From: Mangifera indica
Taxonomy: Eukaryota > Streptophyta > Magnoliopsida > Sapindales > Anacardiaceae
Reading direction: 5' to 3'
Assembly: GCF_011075055.1 (NCBI RefSeq)
Contig: NC_058155.1
Coordinates: 7,597,537 to 7,661,536 of the forward strand
Length of the DNA: 64,000 bases
Shown: positions 32,386 through 44,016 of the stretch, in pieces
How positions within the stretch are numbered: the stretch's first letter is position 1
How the letters are laid out: every line of letters begins with the position of its first letter
Position numbers and translations under genes: made by a program
The notes under the pieces: generated by a model
Seen by the model: only the letters and a program-made list of their open reading frames with translations
What the model was told of the DNA's origin: nothing
Databases searched by the model: none

Positions 32386-33075
32386 TTCAACTTTTAGAAT
32401 TCGAATTTCAGTTCCGTTTTTTCGAATTTCACCGTTTTACGATATATCGACTGGTAATTTTCAGATTTCTGAAGGATTTTCCGTTTGTTGTCATTCTAGG
32501 GTTTTTCAACTTTTAGAATTCGAATTTCAGTTTCGTTTTTTCGGATTTTATCGTTTTACGAGATATCGACTCGTATTTTTCAGATTTTCGAAGGATTTTT
32601 CGTTTGTTGCCATTTTAGGGTTTTTCAACTTTTAGAATTCGAATTTGAGTTCAGTTTTTTCGAATTTCACCGTTTGACGAGATATCGACTCGTATTTTTC
32701 AGATTTCCGAAGGATTTTCCGTTTGTTGTCATTCTAGGGTTTTTCAACTTTTAGAATTTGAATTTCAGTTCTGTTTTTTCGGATTTCACCGTTTTACGAG
32801 ATATCGACTCGTATTTTTCAGATTTCTGAAGAATTTTTTGATTGTTTCCATTCTAGGGTTTTTCAACTTTTAGAATTCAGATTTCAGTTCCGTTTTTTTG
32901 GATTTCATCGTTTTACGAGATATCGACTCGTATTTTTCAAATGTCCGAAGGATTTTCCGTTTGTTGCCATTCTAGGGTTTTTCAACTTTTAGAATTCGAA
33001 TTTCAATTTTATTTTTTCGAATTTCATCGTTTTACTAGATATGGACTTGTATTTTCCAGATTTTTGAAGGATTGT
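32386..33075 (+). repeat. Six-unit 119-bp tandem array (left, forward)
   Basis: The word TTCAACTTTTAGAATT recurs at 32386, 32505, 32624, 32743, 32862 and 32981, an exact 119-bp period. Each unit includes GATATCGACTCGTATTTT-type sequence with an ACGAG...CTCGT dyad, decayed in the first and last units, and GAAGGATTTTCCGTTTGTTG or close variants. The last unit is cut short just before the transposase remnant. Confidence 0.95.
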
Positions 33076-33091
33076 TGGATTTGGTGGATTC

Positions 33092-33526
33092 ATGGGTATT
33101 TTGGACTTTGGTGACATGTCTTGCACGTGTAGAAAGTTTCAGCTTTCACGTATTCCGTGCAAGCATGCCATTGCCGTTGCACGACATATGAGACTGACGA
33201 ATGTGCACGCATGGGTTCATCCATTCTTCCACACTGACATTTATCGTGCAATATATCAGGAACCGATCAATCCTCTTAGAAATCAATGTGATTGGTTACA
33301 CTCACCAGAAGACAGAGTTATATTGCCCCCCGTCCTCGATAGTCGTCGTCCAGGTCATCCATCCAATAGAAATCGACGTCCATTGCAAGGAGAAATTGTT
33401 ACACCGAGGATTTGCAGTCGTTGCCATGAACCGGGGCATACACGAACCCAATGTAAATCCCTAGCACCGGTCCCGAGCTCTGCCCCCCAACGTTCACATA
33501 CAAAAGGCAAAGGAACGAGATCTTGA
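33092..33526 (+). pseudogene. MULE transposase 3' fragment (SWIM and CCHC zinc fingers)
   Basis: A 144-codon open frame encodes only the C-terminal part of a MuDR-type transposase. The SWIM finger is seen in MSCTCRKFQLSRIPCKHAIAV (CxC...CxH). A zinc knuckle CSRCHEPGHTRTQC (CX2CX4HX4C) lies near the end, with a basic Ser/Arg-rich tail. The usual upstream DDE domain and MULE transposase region are absent; the 119-bp repeat array lies directly upstream instead. The apparent start (MGILDFG) is probably internal to an old exon. It is annotated as a remnant because catalysis is impossible without the DDE domain. Confidence 0.9.
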
Positions 33527-33920
33527 CATGCTTATACTCAATTTTGTTTGTTATATGATTCTTCATTGTTGTACTTCAGTTTTATGTAATCGATGTATTT
33601 TTATTATTGTTTCAAATGTGTAATTGTATTGTCATTTGATATAATAAATTTAGTGTTTCGTATGAGTTATTTCAGTATTACTTTATTTTCTCTAATTGTT
33701 TCAAGTGTGTAAATGTTTGAGTAATCATACGTTTTTATTGTTTTTTCATGATAAGATTATTTAAAAAATGAAATCAAATACGATACACATCCATATATAA
33801 CCACAAATAAAGTATATCATACACATATGCACATACAATAAATATATACATCTAAACATAGGAATAACGATAAATATACATCTGTGAGCTAATCGATATA
33901 GTGAAAATACAACTACGCCG

Positions 33921-34301
33921 CTAATCATCGACGCATAGAGGTAGACGACTCTCGGGAAAAAACGTAGTTCCGTGACAACGCCAAACACTCAAAAAATCGT
34001 AACATAAACATGCCACAGTCACCGGAGCCCAAGCCCTACTGAAGGACATCCGACACTCGATGCAAAGTGAAGGGATCACGTCGTGGAGTCCTCCCAGAAG
34101 ATACCCGAAACATGTCCTCTCAAATAGTCGTAGCTGATCTGGGGTCAATGTAGCAGTAATTCGAGATAATGCGGCACGCTGTGCACGACATATCGCCTCT
34201 GCCCGGATGTGTCTGGACTCGTTGGGGATTCCCAACTCACTGTCAACCCGTCTTCTTTTGCGAGAAATATCCTGAAACAATTTAAAAAATTCGTTAGACA
34301 T
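33921..34301 (-). CDS. MULE-borne ORF resembling the DUF1985/Ulp1-type N-terminus
   Basis: The 126-codon frame has an Arg/Lys-rich start (ISRKRRRVDSELGIP) and then a block ALSRITATLTPDQLRLFERT followed by CFGYLLGG. From memory this resembles the start of DUF1985 domains found in plant Ulp1-protease genes often carried by MULEs. After that block the sequence does not follow the expected domain, and no Ulp1 His-Asp-Cys catalytic region is present. A CAG acceptor-like site at about 34273 suggests the conserved part begins as an internal exon (DISRKRRR). It faces the transposase fragment on the other strand, with a 394-bp gap. It could be a remnant, a captured gene fragment or an unrelated short protein. 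Confidence 0.45.
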   Translation of the reverse strand: MSNEFFKLFQDISRKRRRVDSELGIPNESRHIRAEAICRAQRAALSRITATLTPDQLRLFERTCFGYLLGGLHDVIPSLCIECRMSFSRAWAPVTVACLCYDFLSVWRCHGTTFFPESRLPLCVDD

Positions 34302-34378
34302 GGAAAAAACATAAAAAGATGAAAAATATCAAGTAATCAAAAAGGAAATGAGAAACTTTAAAAAACAAGATTTAACTG

Positions 34379-35400
34379 CCTGATAACAGTGAAATTCGAA
34401 AAAACGGAATTGAAATTCGAATTCTAAAAGTTTAAAAACCCTAGAATGACAACAATCAAAAAATCCTTCAGAAATCAGGAAAATACAAGCCATATCTCGT
34501 AAACGGTAAAATTCGAAAAAATAGAATTGAAATTCGAATTCTTAAAGTTTAAAAACGCTAGAATGGCAACAATCAAAAAATCCTTCGGAAATCTGAAAAA
34601 TACGAGTTGATGTATCGTAAAACAGTAAAATTCAAAAAAAAGGAACTGAAATTCGAATTGTAAAAGTTGAAAAACCCTAGAATGGCAACAATCAAAAAAT
34701 CCTTCAGAAATCTGAAAAATACGAGTCGATATATAATAAAACGGTGAAATTCGAAAAAACGGAACTGAAATTCAAATTCTAAAAGTTTAAAAACCCTAGA
34801 ATGGCAACAAACGAAAAATCCTTCGGAAATCTGAAAAATACGAGTCGATATCTCGTAAAACGGTGAAATCCGAAAAAACGGAACTGAAATTCAAATTCTA
34901 AAAGTTGAAAAACCCTAGAATGGCAACAAATGAAAAATCCTTCAGAAATCTGAAAAATACGAGTCGATATCTCGTAAAACGGTGAAATCCGAAAAAACGG
35001 AACTGAAATTCAAATTCTAAAAGTTGAAAAACCCTAGAATGGCAACAAATGAAAAATCCTTCGGAAATCTGAAAAATACGAGTCGATATCTCGTAAAACG
35101 GTGAAATCCGAAAAAACGAAACTGAAATTCGAATTCTAAAAGTTGAAAAACCTTAGAATGGCAACAAACGAAAAATCCTTCAGAAATCTGAAAAATACGA
35201 GTCGATATCTCGTAAAACGGTGAAATCTGAAAAAACGGAACTAAAATTCGAATTCTAAAAGTTTGAAATACGCTAGAATAGCAACAATCGAAAAATCTTT
35301 CAGAAATCTGAAAAATACGAGTCGATATCTCGTAAAACGGTGAAATTTGAAAAAACGGAAATGAAATTCGAATTCTAAAAGTTGAAAAACCATAGAACAG
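34379..35400 (-). repeat. About nine-unit 119-bp array (right, inverted)
   Basis: This is the reverse complement of the left array. The word CTAGAAT recurs near 34441, 34558, 34677, 34796, 34915, 35034, 35153, 35273 and (variant) 35392, mostly at 119-bp steps with one shorter and one longer step. The middle units (34680-35270) are the most alike and the ends more diverged, as expected from unequal exchange within an array. Confidence 0.94.
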
Positions 35401-35539
35401 AAAAAACGGATATAAAATTTGAAAACTACCCTATCAAAAACCCTAGATAAAAAAATTCTCAATTTACCCCCTCATGAAAATTTCTATTCTAAAAAGGTCC
35501 ACTGTTATAAAAAAAATTTCCGAAAAACCCGCTCTGTTC

Positions 35540-36660
35540 TAAGGAATCTCCCTGGCTTCCCAATATTTTAAAAAAGCTAAGTTACACCCCCAAAATTTGC
35601 TTAGAACGTGAGCGAACGCACTTGACGTGGGAAACACTGTTCCCACGTCGGACTGCCGATCACTTCGGCAGCCATTTTCAGCCAAAATTTGGTTGTTTCG
35701 GCCTCCGATTTCTACATAAATCAAATCTACACGTTGTATAACATAAAACCCCTCAATCAATTCAACCAAAACAACCAAAAATCATAACATTTTAAGCATT
35801 GTTCACATCGAAACCCTAAAATTTCAAATCGCAAATTCTCAATCAAATCTCAATAATATGAGCAATAACTTGATTCAAACAAGATTACGGGAGATATACT
35901 AATCTTATTTGCCATTTCCGGTTGCCGGAAACCAAGAAAATCGCCGGAATCTGATCGAACGTGGGATGAACGTGGTGACGTGAGTTTTGGCTGTGTTTAA
36001 CGTGAGAAATAAGAAAATATTGGTTGTGTTTATATACAGGGGCTGTTTCGTAATTTCGCCAAACTCACGTTTATGTGACCAATTTCAAAAAAACCCGACG
36101 TGGGCTATAGACTTTCCCCCGACACCCCAATACTTTAAAAAAGCTAATTTAGCCCCCCTAAAATCTGTTGAACGTGGGATGAAGTGCTTGACGTGGGAAA
36201 CACTGTTCCCACGTCGGACTGCCGATCACTTCGGCAGCCATTTTCGGCCAAAATTTTGTTGTTTCGGCCTCCGATTTTCGCATAAATCAAATCTACACGT
36301 TGTATAACATAAAACCCCTCAATCAATTTAACCAAAACAACCAAGAATCATAACATTTTAAGCATTGTTTAATTCGAAACCCTAAAATTTCAAATCGTAA
36401 ATTCTCAATCAAATCTCAATAATATGAGCAATAACTTGATTAAAACAAGATTACGGGAGATATACTAATCTTATTTGCCATTTCCGGTTGTCGGAAACCA
36501 AGAAAATCGGTGGAAATCCGGATGAACGTGGGAGAGTTGGAAATTTTGAATTTTCTTTGAATTTAAACAGTAACATTAACGTGGGAAGGAATGAAATTTG
36601 CTGAGTTTATATATGGGGGCAGTTTCGTCATTTCACAAAACCTGGGCATTTTTGCTTAAA
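35540..36660. repeat. 566-bp tandem duplication at MULE right end
   Basis: Two direct copies, offset by 566 bp, share long near-identical stretches from AAAAAAGCTAA through GTTCCCACGTCGGACTGCCG, CAAATCTACACGTTGTATAA and GAGATATACTAATCTTATTT. Each contains the hairpin ACGTGGGAA...TTCCCACGT (35625-35648 and 36191-36214) and a second short dyad GCCGATCACTTCGGC. A more diverged third copy is at about 38460-38780 in the neighbouring MULE. Confidence 0.9.
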
Positions 36661-36732
36661 CCTAAATATTTTGGGCAATTTCGCTTAGACCCCCTTAATT
36701 TTGACTAATTTTTAAAATTTCCCTTTAAAGTG

Positions 36733-37530
36733 CAAGTTTAGAAGCCGCTAATCGTCGTGATGGGACGGAGGGTGTCGTGGGACCAGTATTTAAGACGATA
36801 ATTTAAATTATTAAAAAAATTGGGATATTTTACTTGTCTATATTTTCTAAATTTCTAATTATTTTGTTTTGAAGTCTAAATTATACGTAGAGAAAGTATC
36901 ATTTATCATTATGAACCTTGGCTTTATTTTTTTATTTTAAAATTATTAAATTATATATTAGTATTAATTTATATAAATAGATATACACTCATTATAAATA
37001 TATAAATTAATAATATTTATACATAATATCACGTGATTATATATTATATTAATTTTAATTTAAAATTATTTAATCATATAATTATTTATATAAATATGTA
37101 TTTATTTAAAATAAATACAAATACTTTTATTAATAAATAAATTAATAAAATATATTTATAAACCTATTATCACTTGTTAATAATATCCTTAAGATTGGTG
37201 TCGTGACTCATGATGCACATGCACCAACCTTACCATTATTTAATTTTGAGTCGTTTTATTTGGATGTTGACCTCCAGTTGAGACCTCAGCAATCACAAAA
37301 TTCTCCCTCAGTTCTTTTGTGAACCGGCTATTTTAAGCAGTAAAATTTAGGTTATTTGCTATGTGCACTGTAATTTAAAGTTAAAATTATTATTTTTTAA
37401 GAGAGATAATAACAATTAAAGATAGGCCAAAAAACTTATTTTCTCCCTGATTTAGTTCATTGTCAATTTTTTTTTCTGTTATATTTTGAAAATTAAAATA
37501 TTCATAAGGTAACGGTTAAAACTAATAAAA
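36733..37530. other. AT-rich spacer between the two MULEs
   Basis: There is no gene. It contains AT-rich hairpin-like sequence at 36950-37160 that resembles the TATCA...TGATA hairpin family but has no clear ends. Confidence 0.5.
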
Positions 37531-37539
37531 TTTATTAAA

Positions 37540-38982
37540 GAGAAACTATAATAAATGATCAAATTACCTCTTTATTAAGCAAAAATATCAAATTTTACTA
37601 TTTCTAAGCAAAAATACCCAAATTCTCTATCCATAAGTAAAAATGCCCTATTTTTTTTTAAATACCAAAATTACCCTTTATCACATTAATATAAACTCTC
37701 TCACTCTCATTCTCATTACATACATTTTTTATATCACTTAAAAACTCATTTTCACTCTCATTTTTATTTAATATCAATTACTACGGATTCGTTCAAAAAA
37801 AAGAAACTCGTATTTATGAATTCGAATCGAAAAAAATCAATTCATGAAAACTACATTGAAAATAACATGTTATAAATAAATAGATATATTGAAATACTCT
37901 AGAATATCAATAATCAAAAAATTACTCAAAAATCTAAAAAACGTATCTGAATTTCGAAAACTACACATTCAAATAGCTTATGAATTAGAAAACAAAAAAA
38001 TCGATCAAAAATTTCGTAATTACATTGTAAAACGTGTCTAAAAAAGCACATCGCAATTACAAATATCAAATTTGAAAATTACATATGAAAAAAGTCTAAC
38101 CCGGTCACAAACAAACTCAAAATCATAAAAATCGAAAATCTTAAATTTGATAAAACAAAAAAACTGCATACTACACATTGAAATAGTTTTATTTTGGCGT
38201 CCAAATTTGGTGAAACCAGCAAAGTGGGTTTTCATTATAGAACTCGAAATGAGCTTCGTGTTGATATATGACAGGACCCATAACTCCTCCTGGATCAAAA
38301 GTTATGGTCGTTCAAAGTCTGTCTCATATAGATTTTATAGTTTTAAAAAAGTTAATTTCCACCCAACCCACGGTTTAGTGTAAAATTTCACACGAACCGT
38401 CGTGGATCTCCCCCTGTTCTCCCTCCCCCTAGAATTTTGAAAATGTTAAATTTCCCCCCCACCCCACTGGCGCTCGTGGAAGATTACGCAGCGTCGGCAG
38501 ATCTAATCCTTTTTTCGACCAAAAATTGTCATTTCAGCCTCTAATTTCAACACAAATCAAATCTACACATCCAACGACACAAAACCCCTCAAGAAATTCA
38601 AGCAAAATAACCAAGAATCAAAACATTTTATGCATTATTCAAAATCGAAACCCTAAACATTCAAACCTCAAAATCTCCCTCAAATCTCAATAATCCTAAC
38701 AATAAATTGATTCAAACAAGATGTGGGATGATGTACTATCCTTATTTGTCATTTTCAGTTGTCGAAAAACACGAAAATCGATAGAAATCTCTTTCACCAT
38801 AGGAAGGGTGATTTTATTTGAATTTGCACAATGAAACCGTAGAAAATTACCGGGGAATTCTTTGTTTATATACAGGGGCAGTTTCGTCATTTCACAAAAA
38901 TTGGGCATTTTTGTTTAAACCTTATTGTTTTGGGCAATTTCACTTAAACCCCCTTAATTTTGGTCATTTATTATAATTTCTC
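37540..38982. mobile_element. Non-autonomous MULE, 1.44 kb, related to the 4.73 kb element
   Basis: The left end GAGAAACTATAATAAATGAT and the reversed right end GAGAAATTATAATAAATGAC are inverted repeats. TTTATTAAA flanks both sides (37531-37539 and 38983-38991), a clean 9-bp target duplication. The right third shares the AAATCAAATCTACAC...AAAACCCCTCAA...GAAACCCTAAA order with the 566-bp duplicates of the larger MULE, and both elements have the TTGGGCATTTTTG subterminal motif. It has no transposase domain, and the short frames inside are not gene-like. Confidence 0.87.
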
Positions 38983-38991
38983 TTTATTAAA

Positions 38992-41520
38992 TCTAAGAGT
39001 ATAATTGTCATTTAACTAATAATATTTAAAAAAATAAAATTTTAACTCATTCTTCATAACAGTTTTAAAAACTCACAATTTTTTTAATCTAAATTTTAAA
39101 AATTTATAATTTCTCTCCAAAGTTTCAATCTATTTCTTCTTTTTCCAGCGATTAGACTCTAGCAGACAATCCATATTTTCTATTGATGTTTTTTTCTCTC
39201 TATCGACGCTCTCTCTTTTTGAATCTGACTAAATCGTGAGATGAAAGAGAGCTGATTTATCTTCTCTTTCATCTCAAAATATGATCAAATCAGAGAGAGA
39301 GCATTGACTTTGTGGTTGAAGAGAGAGAGCATCGAATAAACAAAATACAAATTTATTATTACAAAAACCACAAAGTGCAACTAAAATAAACAAAATTGAG
39401 CCTAAATAAACAAAATCCAATCAAAATTCTTTTGTTATTTTGTTTTTTATAGTATTGATTTTAGTTTGAGGTTTTTTTATTATATGGGCTCAACGAAGAT
39501 GAACAATAGTTAAAAAATAATTTATTTAGCTTAAATGAACATAATACATTTAAAAATAAAAGGATGCAAAATTAATTTCAATAAACATTAGTATGAATTT
39601 GGGGAAAAGGATTAATTTGTGATTTTTGTAGATTGCCATTATCCATGTTAGCGCTTAAATTGTCGATGTCATCATTTATGAATTAAAACAAAAATAAATG
39701 TTATTAATTTTTAATAATACTAGAGATTAGATGTGTATTTGTGTAATAGGATATAAGTTTGATATTTTTAATAGGAAAATTAAAAATTTAGTATTTTCAA
39801 TGAAAAAATAAAGTTTAGTCTCTAAAATAAGTATAGGGTATAATTCAGTACAAAAAAGTGTTTTATTTGCTTTTAAAAAATATATGATATTTAAAACTTA
39901 AAATATGAAAAATATTTCAGATCGTAGATCTGTTGGCTACGATTGCTACACAAGATCACGACCATAATCTAGTGTATAGTTGTTATTGTTACCCCAAATC
40001 ATGACCACGATTTGATGGTTTGTGATCGTAACCCTAGATCATCGCCAAGATATGGTGGTTATCACTGCAGTCTTAAATCACAACCATGATAATATAATAG
40101 TAACATTTTGGTTAATTTAAATTAGAGATAACAATTTAAGTTCAAATTTATGGTTTCTAGTCCACCTCAACCCTAATAGGAAAAAAATTATTTGATAAAA
40201 ATAAAGAAAAGAATAAGAATGAGAATAAAAAATATCCCTGCAACCAAGAACAGGGATACATATATCCCCTTCTTGGTTTGCCTCATCCCCATCTCTTTTA
40301 TATTAATATATTTGTTTAAAATACTGATATATTTTTATGATTTTAAATTATTCATGTTTTTCAAATTTATTTATATTTTTTTGCTATGATTAGTATATGT
40401 AATTTGTGACATTTGAAATTGTGATTTGATTTTAATTTTAATTAATTTTACTATTTAATATATTTATATTGTGTTTAAAAGGTACGAGAGAGGATTTTTT
40501 TCTATAAGTATAAAAACATAGAGGGGATTTTCCCTACGGTTAAGAGATAGAAAGTCCTTATCATCCCTATAACAAAGATAAGGATTAATATTTCTTATAG
40601 AAATAAAAAATAGGGTTTTTGATTTTGCTCCTATCTGTTGTCATACCTACTTTGGCTACAAGTCAAAACACTACAATCTTTTCAATTTTTTTAAAAATAA
40701 TTCATTATTTTGTTATTTTTAAAAATAGTTATAGAAATTATATATATTTACATCTAATTTTTGTCGTCGCTGGATTTTTTTATCTAGGATTTTACAGATA
40801 TATTCTTTAAAAAAAATCTCATACTTCCTTAGTGTACTTTTTAATTTTTAATTATTAAAATTCCCTTATTCTATATTTTATTATTATAATTTCTCTTTCC
40901 TTTTTTTGATAAAATGTCTTTTTTACCCTCCTTTTCATCCATTTTAACAATTCGAAGGAACTAGCAGGGGTGTATCATGTAGTTTTCAAAGTTGATGGGA
41001 GAGTTTAGGGGTGCTAAATAACCCTGAAATAAATTGTTTTCATTATAAGTTTCTTTGTCCTTACATAAGGCGTTGATATATGGATAAATTTAAGCCAAAT
41101 TAATTCAAGCATAAAAGCCAATTTGCTTCGATTTAGTTTAATTTAAATTTAAGTCAATTTTGAATCAAAAATTCAGTTTGTTTTTAAAATTAAACTAAAT
41201 TTGAATTAAAAAGAATTCATTTTAATCTAATTCATAAGCCAGATGGATAGATTGTTTAATATTAATTTGTGATTCAGTTCGATTATGTTAAATAATTATT
41301 AAAATGATATTAGTTTATCTATTATTATATAAAATAATATCCTTTTATTAAAAATTATGAATTTAAATTATAAATCAAAATTATATATTAAGCCATAAAT
41401 TTAAATTAAATTTGAATCAAACTCAAATTAAATTATTTTTATTTAAATTAAATTTAAATTAAATTATTTTTTATTCAAACTAAACATCTCTTTATTAATG
41501 CGAGCCCCACGTTAAAGCCA
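38992..41520. other. Intergenic AT-rich, no gene recognised
   Basis: It holds a degenerate tandem repeat at about 39930-40105 (listed separately) and AT-rich DNA with TTTAAATTAAATT-type runs at 41330-41480. No open frame with a recognisable domain was found. Confidence 0.5.
39930..40105. repeat. Degenerate ~40-bp tandem repeat
   Basis: About four units begin ATCACGACCATAATC, ATCATGACCACGATT, ATCATCGCCAAGATA and ATCACAACCATGATA, at spacings of roughly 40-44 bp. Each has partial complementarity to its neighbours (GATCACGACC against GGTTTGTGATC-like words). Confidence 0.55.
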
Positions 41521-41547
41521 AACCTAACACATGCATTGCAAGATGAC

Positions 41548-41563
41548 ACGGCCACGTGGCCGT
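41548..41563. promoter_or_regulatory. 16-bp perfect palindrome with G-box
   Basis: ACGGCCACGTGGCCGT is a perfect palindrome centred on CACGTG, the plant G-box bound by bZIP and bHLH factors. A second ACGT cluster, GACGTCACGTG, lies at 41917-41927. No gene start could be assigned to them. Confidence 0.5.
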
Positions 41564-41803
41564 TACCTACTATGAGAACCCATACAGTTTAATACATATT
41601 TACATAATAATTACAAATATTCTTTATCATTTTGTGGTATAAAATTAAAAATTAAGGTTCAAGAATTTTGAATAATTTAACTAAATAATTGGAAATTTGG
41701 AACAGCACATGATTCTGGTCCCCCACAGTAACATTGCATGTGATAGGTTATATTCTATAATAATCGGGTCCAACACCAGTGGACGTGGAGCGTGGTCGCC
41801 AAT

Positions 41804-41846
41804 CTCCACCTCCACCTCCACCTCCACCTCCACCTCCACCTCCACC
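41804..41846. repeat. (CTCCAC)7 microsatellite
   Basis: About seven tandem hexamers CTCCAC lie between the two ACGT-element sites in an otherwise AT-rich area. Confidence 0.93.
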
Positions 41847-41879
41847 ATCGCTACCGTCCTGAGTTAACACATTAATTTA

Positions 41880-44016
41880 TAGCATGCCAAGTGTCGGTGG
41901 ATCTGAGCCTGTGTGGGACGTCACGTGCTGGACTTTCCTATCATGTGTCTCCCATGCTCACATAAATGGAGAAAGATTGAATTTATTGAGTTGCCCACAA
42001 GAGGGCTGCGGTGCTTTATCCAAAGTCAACATTATGGGGCCAACCTTTTTTTTTTTTTGTTTAGTAACATTAAATAGATGGTATCTTCTCAATGGGAGGT
42101 GCCTCTTGTGAATGTTGGGAAGATATTTGTTGGGTTGCACTCAACCACCTTCTTTAGAAAGTTTGAAGGACATTCGCGTGGTAATGCAAAAGAGTTTGAT
42201 AGTTGAGTTATGTCGCCTATCAAAGTAAGTTATGACACCAACATGCAAAAACGTTGAGTGAATAGTGCTTTCTCATTGGGAGGCTTACACTACATCTTTA
42301 GATAATATCTATTGATTATCATTTTAATCTCTAGGCTCAACAACTCGAATTATCTCACCCGTTGTAATTGAATGAAAGGTCACTATGTAGTGACAATGGA
42401 TAAATAGTTTCTATTTAAAAATAGTTTTATTTTATATGTTGAAAGATCGTATCTATTATAATGTGTTAAACCATATTCACTGAAAAATGTCAATATATAT
42501 TTTTGTGGGCACTTAAGATTAGTCTTACAGTTGGACACCCTAAATTGCATATCTTATTAAAGACATTTTTTAAACTATTATGTGAGTTGTCATCTTATGC
42601 GACAATTGTAAGTTTAAGAAATGTCATTTGTTGGATAGGATTTGATAGAAACACCCTAATGTTATTAACGAGAGAGCCTTTAGTGACTGTATAGTAAGGC
42701 TGAGATATGATACATATATGAGAGGTTTCGAAATCTCTTATCTCAAGCATTTTATTATCGTCTATTTTTTTCTTGAATAACTTATCATTGTATAATTATT
42801 TTTTTTTATTGGACAAGGAAAATTTTTACCATGTAACTTGATAACATCGGTTGAATGATTGAGAGTATTCATATGAACCAAAAATTCGATCATATTTTGG
42901 ATTTAAATCCGCAAAAGAGAAATTAGTAAATTATTGAAGCACTAGTAGTGTCCAAATCACGTAAATCAAAAGACCGACCAGAGTATTCCAGTACAGATGG
43001 TCCTACAATGTCAATATAGAGGCTAGACGTGATGGGTGGTGCGATCGTAAAAGTACATTCATTCAACTTTAATTGTTAAGTTTAGGGGGGCCCCCCAAAA
43101 GCACATAATTTTCTATTGAAGTTGGAGGACTTGTTGGATTTCATTGTGTTCGCTGACCTCTTGTTATGGAATCAAAAGAAAACGTGAATCGTGGGCTTGG
43201 CAGGCAATCCATCCTCTCACAATTGACGAGTGCTACATGGGGATCAATTTTTTTTAAATTATATATATAATTTAAAACAAAAATATTTAAAATATTTTTA
43301 GTTTTTATATTCATTAAATCGAAGCTCATCCAATCAAACATTAATTTACTTAATCAAAACATAAAACTCATTTACTCACCTAACTAAGACTGAAATATAA
43401 GATAAAATAAAATAAAAATATGAAAATTTTTGATGATTTTGATAATAAGAAGAATGATCAAGTGGTTAGTTAGGTGGATAGCCGAATGGTTGATCGATCA
43501 GCTAAGTATCTAACCAACTAATTTATTTTTAAAAAATTAGTTAGACAACCAATTTATTTTAAAAAATTAGTTGGTCGGATGAGTTGGTCAATCCCAAATC
43601 TCATAATCTTTTTCTTTCAAAGGTAAGATCAATTTAAAAAATAACTATATTTATATAATATAAAAAAAGATAGTTATATATATATACAAGACAAAATAAA
43701 TTACTATTTTAATAAATATTCCCATTATCTGGCCATCTGCACAAAAAAATGTATCAAATTTTGTGTATAAATAATAATATTTTATAATATAATTATATAT
43801 TACTTTATTTTTAAATTTAAATTTTCTAATGATACGATGATACATTATTTTACATACACAATTATATAAATTATTTTATTGCTTGATTGAGCAACACAAA
43901 GCAAGCAAGCTCCTCTTGTCAAATGGTTTGGTGGCACTCAATCTAAGATAAATAAGTAAAATGATAAAAAAGTTTGTTAGCTTACCCAATTTCAAGTATT
44001 TAATTAGTTATTAAAC
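41880..44016. other. Intergenic, no gene recognised
   Basis: It has somewhat more balanced base composition at 41880-43100 than the surroundings, but only short frames without domains. A short duplicated block, AACCAACTAATTTATTTTTA and its near copy, lies at about 43512-43575. No transposon borders were found. Confidence 0.45.

Larger units (their letters stand above)
31995..36723. mobile_element. Mutator-like element (MULE), 4.73 kb, non-autonomous remnant
   Basis: The left end GGGAAATTTTAAAAAATGGC and the right end, reversed, GGGAAATTTTAAAAATTAGT are terminal inverted repeats. The same 9-bp word TTTAAAGTG flanks both sides (31986-31994 and 36724-36732), fixing the borders. Order inside from left: terminal region with a 147-bp tandem duplication, six 119-bp repeats, the transposase 3' end (+), an opposite-strand ORF (-), about nine inverted 119-bp repeats, and a 566-bp tandem duplication next to the right end. 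The transposase catalytic region is missing, so movement would need a transposase in trans. The intact target duplication suggests a fairly recent insertion. Confidence 0.88.

Noticed and set aside
32386..33075. Regular repeats that could suggest CRISPR
   Set aside because: The 119-bp units are contiguous with no unique spacers and belong to a plant MULE.
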